Of a stretch of 64,000 nt of DNA, positions 1-6,285 are shown one piece after another. The stretch comes from SpSt-398 sp041752235 (GTDB taxonomy: Bacteria; Bacteroidota; Bacteroidia; Chitinophagales; Chitinophagaceae). The stretch is taken from contig JBGSHM010000028.1 in the NCBI GenBank assembly GCA_041752235.1, positions 1 to 64,000 on the forward strand, written 5' to 3'. The position numbers and the translations under genes are program-made. Positions within the stretch are counted from its first letter, which is position 1. Each line of letters begins with the position of its first letter. The notes beneath the pieces were generated by a model. It saw only the letters and a program-made list of their open reading frames with translations, was not told where the DNA came from and ran no database searches.

Positions 1-50
1 TGGCGGTAAAACTTAACCGCCAGGGCGCGAGGACGCAAAGGAGCGCCTGG
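1..50. repeat. ACCGCC-family intergenic repeat (partial)
   Basis: The window opens with the right end of one element (GGCGGTAAAA), followed at about position 15 by a left arm (ACCGCCAGGGCGCGAGGACG) that closes on itself through GCGCCTGG. This is the first of nine members of the family in the window. It lies just upstream of the GDPD gene and is cut by the window edge. Confidence 0.6.
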
Positions 51-81
51 TTGTTTTTAGTAAATTGCATAAAATAAGAAG

Positions 82-870
82 GTGAAGAAATTTTTGTTCA
101 TAGCTGTCATGACCAGCCTGTTCATGGCCTGTTCTTCCTCCAGGAAATCAACCCACATGAAACCCTCAAACCCGGTCGTCGCGCATCGGGGCGCATTTAA
201 GCTGAATGGCTTTACCGAGAATTCAATTGCTTCATTGAAAGAAGCCATTCGCCTGGGCTGTTCGGGATCGGAGTTTGATGTGCGGATGTCGATGGATGAT
301 ACCTTGCTTATCAATCATGATCCCCATTACCAGGGATTCACCATTGAGAAAACGGATTTTGCCACACTCCGGCAACATGCGCTTAAGAATGGTGAACCGA
401 TCCCAACCTTACGTGAATACCTGCAGGCCGGATTAACCAATAATCCCGGAACAAACCTGGTGTTGGAGATCAAACCCACCGATGGTGGCGTAGAAAGAGG
501 AAGGGCCATCGTAGAGAGAGTAGTCAAACTTGTCAGGGAAATGCGGGCGGAGAAACGGATCATCTATATCAGTTTTACCTATGATATGCTGCTGCATCTG
601 CGACAATTGGATCCCAAGGCAAAACTTCAATATCTCAATGGTGAAAAATCACCGGCAGAATTAAAAAAGGATGGAATTGACGGGATGGATTATCATTTTA
701 CTGTTTTTCAAAAAAATCCACAGTGGATCAAAGAGGCCAGGGAACTGGGCATCGTGCTCAATGCCTGGACAGTGAATGATAAGGCACTAATGGAGTGGTT
801 GTTGAAGGAGGGGTTTGAATATATTACGACGAATGAACCCGAGATCCTATTTGCAATATTGGAAAAGTGA
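82..870 (+). CDS. Glycerophosphodiester phosphodiesterase family lipoprotein
   Basis: Predicted to hydrolyse glycerophosphodiesters to glycerol-3-phosphate and an alcohol, in the periplasm or on a membrane. The 262 aa product starts at GTG 82, preceded by AGAAGG. It has a lipoprotein signal with lipobox LFMAC (Cys17). The GDPD metal and catalytic residues are visible: H35-R36-G37, E64 and D66 in SEFDVRMSMDD, and H79 in NHD; TEN replaces the usual PENT. Length fits a single GDPD domain. The stop codon is followed directly by an ACCGCC-family repeat. The family call is secure; the true substrate is not known. Confidence 0.88.
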   Translation: MKKFLFIAVMTSLFMACSSSRKSTHMKPSNPVVAHRGAFKLNGFTENSIASLKEAIRLGCSGSEFDVRMSMDDTLLINHDPHYQGFTIEKTDFATLRQHALKNGEPIPTLREYLQAGLTNNPGTNLVLEIKPTDGGVERGRAIVERVVKLVREMRAEKRIIYISFTYDMLLHLRQLDPKAKLQYLNGEKSPAELKKDGIDGMDYHFTVFQKNPQWIKEARELGIVLNAWTVNDKALMEWLLKEGFEYITTNEPEILFAILEK

Positions 871-947
871 TTTACCGCCAAGGCACAATGTCGCAAGGAA
901 ACGCCAGAAATTTGGCGTGCTTTGCGTCATGGCGTCATGGCGGTTAT
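871..947. repeat. ACCGCC-family imperfect palindrome
   Basis: Starts at the base after the GDPD stop codon with TTTACCGCCAAGGCACAATG and returns as TTTGCGTCATGGCGTCATGG CGGTTA, so the ends are imperfect inverted copies. The centre contains CGCCAGAAATTTGGCG. It fills the gap before the AIG2-like gene. Confidence 0.7.
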
Positions 948-977
948 CTTTTACTGAATAATTCGTAACTTCCCTCT

Positions 978-1391
978 ATGGCCCCCCATCTCTTCGTCTA
1001 CGGTTCCTTGCGCAAGGGTTTTCAAAGCCCGGTTTATGAATACATCAGCCGGTATTTCCATTATTTAGGGGAGGCAAAGGTGCCAGGTAAACTGGTGGAT
1101 ATGGGTGAATACCCGGCCGCCGTTCCCAATGGGGACCACTGGATCCTGGGCGAGCTATACATCATTAAGAACCCCGATGAATTTGGCTGGGCTTTTGGTC
1201 AGCTTGATGATTATGAAGGGGTCAATGTGGAAGAAGGCGAAACCCAGCTTTATCGCCGCGAATTGTCGGAGGTCCACACCCCGGAAGGAACGGTGCATGC
1301 CTGGATCTATTGGTATAACCAGGACGTTTCCGGCCGCCCCATCATTGCTTCGGGTGATATTTTGCAATACATTGCAGAAAAGAACAAATAG
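978..1391 (+). CDS. Gamma-glutamylcyclotransferase (AIG2-like) family protein
   Basis: A 137 aa cytoplasmic protein with the family's N-terminal signature FVYGSLRKG (residues 5-13) and LDDYEGV near residue 80, which is the usual region of the catalytic glutamate in the GGCT/AIG2 fold. The family includes gamma-glutamylamine and gamma-glutamyl cyclotransferases; the substrate cannot be read from sequence. The start is ATG 978. It ends 1 nt before the GTG start of the LpxH-like gene and so is probably cotranscribed with it. Confidence 0.8.
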   Translation: MAPHLFVYGSLRKGFQSPVYEYISRYFHYLGEAKVPGKLVDMGEYPAAVPNGDHWILGELYIIKNPDEFGWAFGQLDDYEGVNVEEGETQLYRRELSEVHTPEGTVHAWIYWYNQDVSGRPIIASGDILQYIAEKNK

Positions 1392-1392
1392 C

Positions 1393-2175
1393 GTGGATCT
1401 TTCCCCCGGAAAAAAAATATACTTTCTCTCTGATTTTCATCTCGGCGCTCCGAATGCGGAGGCCAGTTTGCTGCGTGAAAAACGGATCGTTTCCTTTCTT
1501 TCCCAGGCTGCCCAGGATGCCCAGGTGGTCTTTATTGTCGGTGATATGTTCGATTTCTGGTATGAGTACCGGTCGGTAGTGCCAAAGGGGTTTACGCGAT
1601 TATTGGGCAAACTCGCCGAAATGACCGATGCCGGTATCCAGATCCATTTTTTTGTTGGCAACCATGATATGTGGATGAAGGATTACCTGCAAAAGGAACT
1701 TGCCATTCCCGTTTATTTTGAACCCCGTGAATTTGAATTTCAGGGTCGGAAATTCGAGATCGGGCATGGAGATGGCTTAGGCCCCGGGGATAAGGGCTAT
1801 AAATTTTTGAAAAAAATCTTCCGCAATCCTGCCTGTCAGTGGCTTTTTGGCGTCTTCCCTCCCTATATCGGCATGGGATTGGCTAATTACCTGAGTCGGA
1901 AGAGCCGTGCGCAAACCGGGGCGAATGAAGAGGTGTTTCTCGGTGTAGATAAGGAATGGCTGATCATCCATTGCCAGGAACGATTGAAAATAAAGGAAAT
2001 GGATTATTTCATATTTGGCCACCGTCATTTACCCATTGATCACTCGCTTTCAGCGAAAAGCCGGTATATCAACCTGGGTGATTGGATCCATTATGATACC
2101 TATGCCGTGTTTGATGGAAATAAATTGGAATTAAAATCGTTTTCGGGAAAGGAACATAAAATCATCCGCTCGTGA
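1393..2175 (+). CDS. lpxH: LpxH-like UDP-2,3-diacylglucosamine diphosphatase
   Basis: A calcineurin-like metallophosphoesterase of 260 aa. Motifs run in order: SDFHLG (D14, H16), GDMFDFW, GNHDMW, HGDG and GHRHLP, the di-metal ligands of LpxH-type enzymes that cut UDP-diacylglucosamine to lipid X in lipid A synthesis. The reading frame is open further upstream, but that part overlaps the AIG2-like gene. GTG 1393, one base after the preceding stop, gives the normal LpxH N-terminus. Its end overlaps the next gene by 4 nt (GTGA). The class is certain; the exact LpxH assignment is likely but not proven. Confidence 0.82.
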   Translation: MDLSPGKKIYFLSDFHLGAPNAEASLLREKRIVSFLSQAAQDAQVVFIVGDMFDFWYEYRSVVPKGFTRLLGKLAEMTDAGIQIHFFVGNHDMWMKDYLQKELAIPVYFEPREFEFQGRKFEIGHGDGLGPGDKGYKFLKKIFRNPACQWLFGVFPPYIGMGLANYLSRKSRAQTGANEEVFLGVDKEWLIIHCQERLKIKEMDYFIFGHRHLPIDHSLSAKSRYINLGDWIHYDTYAVFDGNKLELKSFSGKEHKIIRS

Positions 2176-2987
2176 AAAGCCTGTTCAGTATTCTTGTTTT
2201 TCTTACGCTGCTGGCCCCTGGAATTAATGCACAGGGTGATTCCTCTTTTTCCCGTATTCGCACCCTGAATGAATCCTTGCAGGATATTGCAGTGGATAAT
2301 CTGGATAATATCTATCTCTTGCGTGCATCGGGGCAGTTGAAAAAGGTAAGTCCCCAGGGAGATTCTCTTGCCGTGTTCAATGATGTGCGGCGATATGGCC
2401 CGGTTACCCAGATCGATGTGTCCAATCCGTTGCGGGTGTTGCTCTATTATCAGAATTTCTCTACGGTATTGATCCTTGACCGTTTTTTAAATGTGCGTTC
2501 TACGCTGGACCTCCGCCGCTCGAATATCTTACAGGTACGGGCTATTTGTCTGGCGTATGATAATAATATTTGGCTCTATGATGAGATCGAGAACAAACTC
2601 AAGAAGGTGGATGAAAATGGGAAGGTGTTGATGGAGACCCCTGATTTCCGCTTATTGTTTGGCGAAGCCCCGGTGCCTGAGTCCATCACCGAACAGGATC
2701 AACTGGTGTATTTATATGATAAAAAATTGGGCATCTACGTTTTTGATTATTATGGGGCTTTAAAGAATAAGATATTGATCCAGGGATGGGACAATCTTCG
2801 TGTGGCCGGGAATTCCATTTGGGGAACCAAGGGGGATAGTTTGTACCGCTACCGGAAGGATCTATTCCGTGTTTATGATCAGCCGCTGCCAAAGCAGTTT
2901 ACTCCCTTTCAGAAATTGTTGTTTACCCCTTCGCGGATTTATGTGATGAAAAAGGAGGAGTTAGGGATTTATAATTACACGGATTAA
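2172..2987 (+). CDS. Exported protein of unknown function, possible beta-propeller
   Basis: A 271 aa protein starting at GTG 2172, which overlaps the lpxH-like stop codon. The first 20 residues form a signal peptide (ILVFLTLLAPGINAQG). The body has repeated patterns such as VDNLDNIYLL and LAYDNNIWLYDE, as seen in NHL- or propeller-like repeats, but I do not recognise a named family. Translational overlap with an lpxH-like gene suggests a conserved envelope operon. The last codons (AATTACACGGATTAA) are the start of an inverted repeat whose other arm lies at 3824-3866. Confidence 0.7.
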   Translation: MKSLFSILVFLTLLAPGINAQGDSSFSRIRTLNESLQDIAVDNLDNIYLLRASGQLKKVSPQGDSLAVFNDVRRYGPVTQIDVSNPLRVLLYYQNFSTVLILDRFLNVRSTLDLRRSNILQVRAICLAYDNNIWLYDEIENKLKKVDENGKVLMETPDFRLLFGEAPVPESITEQDQLVYLYDKKLGIYVFDYYGALKNKILIQGWDNLRVAGNSIWGTKGDSLYRYRKDLFRVYDQPLPKQFTPFQKLLFTPSRIYVMKKEELGIYNYTD

Positions 2988-3015
2988 ACGAATTTCGCGG
3001 ATTGCACGAATTGAT
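2974..3015. repeat. Left arm of split inverted repeat (ATTACACGGATT family)
   Basis: This 42-nt arm begins inside the last codons of the preceding gene. It pairs with the reverse complement of 3824-3866; most differences are G/A and would still allow G-U pairs in RNA. The 808 nt between the arms contain only the PIN/RHH toxin-antitoxin pair. Confidence 0.75.
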
Positions 3016-3066
3016 CTTCAGCTCCGCGGTTGTTGCTGCTTTTCCTGCAGCGACGTAATTACTGGA

Positions 3067-3492
3067 TTATTTATTTAGGCGGTTAAGTATTTCAATTGAG
3101 GATAGTACGGGGAGTTGTGGAATTGCTGATTTTTTTAATTTTTTGTCAGCAGAAATAAAAAAATCAAGGTTGTGATGAAGCGCAGTATAATATTGGATGG
3201 CATCTTCAATGTCGCTCCAGTCAGTATTTGAGATAGCGGCTAATACTGTATCGTAATCGGCATCTATAATTTGAATGTCATTTAATAAGGTTAATAAGAT
3301 CATTCTGGTCTCCCTGATCGAATAACTCTGAGAGGTAAAATACGCGGTTATGTGTAAAACCGAAGGGGTGGTATAAAGATACAGCTTACCTTCCAGGGCA
3401 ATCTCCATCAAAGCCCTTGCGGGTGTATAACCTTCACGCTTAAGGGTAATATCAAGGAGAAAATTAGCATCCAGAAATATTTTAGAAGCCAT
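3067..3492 (-). CDS. PIN-domain toxin of a type II toxin-antitoxin pair
   Basis: A 141 aa PIN-domain protein, predicted to be a Mg-dependent ribonuclease like VapC toxins. The acidic active site is visible: D8 in FLDANFLLD, D94/E96/D97 in DWSDIEDA, and D116 in FFISADKK. The start codon overlaps the end of the antitoxin gene by 11 nt, the normal arrangement in which the antitoxin is translated first. The RNA target cannot be inferred. The pair sits between two inverted-repeat arms, which suggests insertion as a unit. Confidence 0.87.
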   Translation of the reverse strand: MASKIFLDANFLLDITLKREGYTPARALMEIALEGKLYLYTTPSVLHITAYFTSQSYSIRETRMILLTLLNDIQIIDADYDTVLAAISNTDWSDIEDAIQYYTALHHNLDFFISADKKLKKSAIPQLPVLSSIEILNRLNK

Positions 3493-3724
3493 ATTTCTTC
3501 TTTTTTCCTTCGTAATAAAGTTTCTTCAGATCTTCTTTAGGTTTTCTACCCTTAGGTTCTGGCAGACGATCAAGGAGTTCCAGTATATTTTCCTTTTTTG
3601 CTTGTGTGAGGGATTCGAAGAACCCTTCTACCAATTGTGATACGGAAGTGTTGTGCTTGGTGGCATACCTTTTTGCTTCCTCCATCAGTACTTGGTCAAT
3701 CGTGATGTTTAACCTGTTTTTCAT
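3482..3724 (-). CDS. Ribbon-helix-helix-like antitoxin (DUF6364-type)
   Basis: An 80 aa protein with an N-terminal strand and helix (RLNITIDQVLMEEAKRYA) typical of RHH DNA-binding antitoxins, followed by a basic, flexible C-terminus (KEDLKKLYYEGKKKKYGF) expected to wrap the toxin. It is the first gene of the pair and overlaps the PIN toxin by 11 nt. Two copies of TATACGCATA lie directly upstream and overlap a promoter-like box, as expected for autorepression. Confidence 0.82.
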   Translation of the reverse strand: MKNRLNITIDQVLMEEAKRYATKHNTSVSQLVEGFFESLTQAKKENILELLDRLPEPKGRKPKEDLKKLYYEGKKKKYGF

Positions 3725-3739
3725 GATGTGGGCTTTTTA

Positions 3740-3772
3740 CAAATATACGCATAAAATTTAATTATACGCATA
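3740..3772 (-). promoter_or_regulatory. Promoter/operator of the PIN toxin-antitoxin operon
   Basis: On the minus strand TATATTTG (3747-3740) matches the Bacteroidota -7 box TAnnTTTG, 16 nt before the antitoxin ATG. Overlapping it are two identical 10-mers, TATACGCATA, at 3744-3753 and 3763-3772 with a period of 19 bp. Direct repeats over the promoter fit RHH antitoxin operators. No clear -33 box was seen. Confidence 0.55.
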
Positions 3773-3823
3773 GGTTTCTACGACGCTTCTGCCCGGGAAA
3801 CACCACAACGGATAAACTGAAAA

Positions 3824-3866
3824 ATTAATTCGTGTAATTCGCTGAATTCGTAAAAATTCGTGTAAT
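3824..3866. repeat. Right arm of split inverted repeat (ATTACACGGATT family)
   Basis: A 43-nt arm, the inverted partner of 2974-3015. Read on the minus strand it starts ATTACACGAATT and overlaps the TGA stop codon of the thioredoxin-like gene by one base. Both converging genes outside the toxin-antitoxin pair therefore run straight into a repeat arm. Confidence 0.75.
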
Positions 3867-4372
3867 CATTTCCCCTCCAGGACCTCCGCCAACTCCATAT
3901 CAAACATCCCATACTTCCCGTATTCTACCACACGGCCCAATTCTTTGCCGTCTTTTAAAACAATGATCGTAGGGACATTTTTTATGCCCAGTGCTTCAGC
4001 CAGGTGGCTCAGGGTTTTCTTTTGCTCATCAGTACCGATAAGGGTGATCTGGTTGGCGGGGAAACCGGCGGCATCGACCAGTTTGTAAAATTTGGGAATG
4101 ATAAAATGCGAATCGTGACACCAGGTGCCCATGAAAACAAGCAGTTCATATTCGGGGTGTTTCTTCAGGCCTTCAACAGCCTTGGGGAAGGGGGTATAGC
4201 CTTTTTCATTTTCAGCATACCAGGGGAAGGCAGTGTCTTTGGCGATCAGGTCACGGGAGATTATGCCTTTTAATATTTTTTCATTGTCGCTATTGCGGGA
4301 TACTTCGTATTGCGTTTGGGCAGAGAGCGTGTAGTGACTGAAAAGAATGAAAAGGATGAGTAAATGCTTCAT
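3866..4372 (-). CDS. Exported thioredoxin-fold protein with a CxxS site
   Basis: A 168 aa protein. The start at 4372 is chosen because it gives a signal peptide (LLILFILFSHYTLSAQ); the open frame upstream lies in a repeat element. The thioredoxin fold is shown by the active-site region FMGTWCHDSH and the cis-proline region NVPTIIVLKDG. The active site is C85-H-D-S88, so the second cysteine is replaced by serine. The enzyme may act as a monothiol or isomerase-like protein, or have a non-redox role. The related pattern WC-x-DS occurs in other Bacteroidota thioredoxin-family proteins. Confidence 0.8.
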   Translation of the reverse strand: MKHLLILFILFSHYTLSAQTQYEVSRNSDNEKILKGIISRDLIAKDTAFPWYAENEKGYTPFPKAVEGLKKHPEYELLVFMGTWCHDSHFIIPKFYKLVDAAGFPANQITLIGTDEQKKTLSHLAEALGIKNVPTIIVLKDGKELGRVVEYGKYGMFDMELAEVLEGK

Positions 4373-4386
4373 GGGTTTTTTGGTTT

Positions 4387-4463
4387 GACCGCCTGGACGC
4401 CACGGCACAAGGATCGCCAAAATTTCTTGGCGCTACTTTGCGTCTTCGTGTCTTGGCGGTAAA
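4387..4463. repeat. ACCGCC-family imperfect palindrome
   Basis: Begins GACCGCCTGGACGCCACGGC and ends CGTCTTCGTGTCTTGGCGGT, with a central GGATCGCCAAAATTTCTTGGCG hairpin split as GGATCGCC and GGCG. It lies between two minus-strand genes, 4 nt from the MerR-like stop codon, and reaches almost to the thioredoxin-like start. Confidence 0.7.
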
Positions 4464-4467
4464 ATAA

Positions 4468-5064
4468 TTAAAGATTTGCTTTCAATTCCAACAAGAAACC
4501 CCGTATCCCTTCCAACGACCGTATCATCTCGAATTTCTGTTCGGCCTTCTTGTTGTTCTTCAAAAAATCCTTCGCGCCTTCGATCGTGAACTTTCTACGA
4601 CGCAAAAGATCATAAATGAGTTGCAAATTCTTGACATCTTCCGGGCGGAAAAAGCGGTCCCCTTTGCGGTTCTTGCGGGGTTTGAGCAGGGTGAATTCTG
4701 ATTCCCAGTAACGTAACAGGGATTGGTTGACCTGAAACCAAACGGCTACTTCGCCGATGGAATAATATTGTTTTTGAAAAAGAATCTCATCGGGGGGTAC
4801 ATTCACCAAGTCGGCCATCTGGCTGATCTCTTTCAGCGAACGACGGCCACGGGTGGATTTGCGGACCGGAAGGGTTATTACCGGAGCAGCCTCCTCTTCT
4901 TTTTTCTCTTCCACCGGTTCATCAAATACCTTTTCAGCAGAAGGCGGTTTGGGTGCCACCAGCGGGCGTTTCTCCAAGAGTATTTCCTCTACCGGCTTTG
5001 GGGGGGTAACCTCCCCTTCGGGGATAGAGAAATCAAAGGTTATTTGGGATAGCGCTTTTTGCAT
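4468..5064 (-). CDS. MerR-family transcriptional regulator
   Basis: A 198 aa protein. The start at 5064 (MQKALSQITF) is preferred; an earlier in-frame ATG would extend into a repeat. The N-terminal ~90 residues are proline- and acid-rich and look disordered. A MerR-type winged helix follows from about residue 98: YYSIGEVAVWFQVNQSLLRY, then WE and FRPEDVKNLQLI. The C-terminus (KFTIEGAKDFLK) continues the MerR arm. It lacks a cysteine-rich effector domain, and its regulon is not visible. It is transcribed toward the thioredoxin-like gene with a repeat between them. Confidence 0.82.
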   Translation of the reverse strand: MQKALSQITFDFSIPEGEVTPPKPVEEILLEKRPLVAPKPPSAEKVFDEPVEEKKEEEAAPVITLPVRKSTRGRRSLKEISQMADLVNVPPDEILFQKQYYSIGEVAVWFQVNQSLLRYWESEFTLLKPRKNRKGDRFFRPEDVKNLQLIYDLLRRRKFTIEGAKDFLKNNKKAEQKFEMIRSLEGIRGFLLELKANL

Positions 5065-5132
5065 GGGTCGCTGTAAAAATACGATATTGGAAATTAAGAA
5101 ATTCCAGAGTTTTCCACCTTTAAAGAATGGCA

Positions 5133-5208
5133 TAACCGCCATGGCGCAAGGGCACAAGGAAGCACCAGGCCTTTGCCCTGCTTAGCGCCTTTGTGCCTTG
5201 GCGGTAAA
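5133..5208. repeat. ACCGCC-family imperfect palindrome
   Basis: Left arm AACCGCCATGGCGCAAGGGC, right arm AGCGCCTTTGTGCCTTGGCG GTAAA; the arms are near-complementary. It lies between the M23 peptidase stop codon (12 nt away) and the MerR-like gene. Confidence 0.7.
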
Positions 5209-5219
5209 GCTTATTGGAA

Positions 5220-6191
5220 TCAATCGAAGCTCTGGTTCGAGGCGCCGGCTTTTTTCAACAATCGGTCAAATTGCTCAGGGGAAAGGTCATTATAGAAGAA
5301 ATAGACCGGGTCGATCTTTTGGCCATTTTTATGGACCTCATAATGCAGGTGCGGACCGGTGGATTTTCCCGTGCTGCCCACATAACCGATCACTTCGCCC
5401 CGGGTCACTTTCTGCCCTCTTTTGGCCTTGATCCGGCTCATATGGCCATAAAGAGTTTCATACCCATAGCCATGGTTGATGACGATGTGGTTTCCGTAGC
5501 CTCCGTCGCTAAACCCGGATATGGATACCACTCCGTCGGCCGTGGCATAGATGGGGGTACCTGTCGGGGCCGTGAAATCCAGTCCTGCATGGAGTTTTAT
5601 CGTCTTATAAATGGGGTCGATCCGATAGCCAAAGCCGGAGGCGATCCGGTCCAGGTCTTTGTTGCTCACAGGTTGAATGGCCGGGGTGGCGGCCAGGATC
5701 TTTTCCTTGTTTTTGATCCGTTCGTTGATCTCCCCATAGGATTTATTCTGTAAGGCGATCCGGTTCTTGAGTTGGTTGATGGATTCGAGCAGGGAGCGGT
5801 AAAGCTGATTGCCTGTCATGCTCTCGATGATGGCTGCCTGCTGCACTTTTTCCTGGGCCTTGGCCCGGGCACTGTCGGGAATGGGGTTGGCCTCAAAAAT
5901 GGAGCGGTATACTTCATTGTCCCGCTTTTCCAGGTCGCGCATCTGCTGTCGCACTTCCCTCAATTCCTTGGAAAGTTGATCATAGCCATCTCCCAAGCGG
6001 TCATTTTCCATTTTTAACAGCCTTTCATTGGGGGAACCGACAAACCGAAAGGCAAAGAAGGAAATCAGGGCGGCGGTGACCAGGGCAGCCGCTAAAAAAC
6101 CAAATACCCTGAGCACTTTTACCCGTACAGGGGTCTCCAGCTTCTCGTACCGAAGGGTATGTGTGTTATAGAAGTATTTGATCTTTTTCAT
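5220..6191 (-). CDS. Membrane-anchored M23 (LytM) family peptidase
   Basis: A 323 aa protein starting at ATG 6191; the frame is open further upstream but that would overlap alaS. It has a short cytoplasmic N-terminus, one membrane segment at about residues 28-49, a periplasmic coiled coil (about 55-170) and a C-terminal LytM domain. The zinc and active-site motifs are intact: HAGLDFTAPTGTPIYA, NHGYGYETLYGHMS and HLHYEV. It is expected to cut peptidoglycan cross-links or to activate amidases during growth or division. It diverges from alaS with a 94 nt gap. Confidence 0.88.
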   Translation of the reverse strand: MKKIKYFYNTHTLRYEKLETPVRVKVLRVFGFLAAALVTAALISFFAFRFVGSPNERLLKMENDRLGDGYDQLSKELREVRQQMRDLEKRDNEVYRSIFEANPIPDSARAKAQEKVQQAAIIESMTGNQLYRSLLESINQLKNRIALQNKSYGEINERIKNKEKILAATPAIQPVSNKDLDRIASGFGYRIDPIYKTIKLHAGLDFTAPTGTPIYATADGVVSISGFSDGGYGNHIVINHGYGYETLYGHMSRIKAKRGQKVTRGEVIGYVGSTGKSTGPHLHYEVHKNGQKIDPVYFFYNDLSPEQFDRLLKKAGASNQSFD

Positions 6192-6215
6192 GGTGTATCG
6201 GGGAACAGAAATCAA

Positions 6216-6223
6216 TACCTTTG
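6216..6223 (+). promoter_or_regulatory. Candidate -7 promoter box for alaS
   Basis: TACCTTTG matches TAnnTTTG and lies 62 nt before the alaS ATG in the divergent gap with the M23 gene. The -33 region is T-rich but has no clear TTTG, so the assignment is tentative. Confidence 0.4.
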
Positions 6224-6285
6224 CGTCCCACCCGTCGGGGTCAACAAATATAGACGGTTTACCAGCAAATATCAACCCAAAAGCT

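Noticed and set aside
1105..1392. N-terminal extension of the LpxH-like protein to an upstream ATG
   Set aside because: The extension lies entirely within the AIG2-like gene in another frame and has no family similarity. GTG 1393 gives the normal length.
2974..3866. CRISPR or attachment-site interpretation of the repeats around the toxin-antitoxin pair
   Set aside because: Only two arms exist, they are inverted rather than direct, and no integrase or cas gene is present.
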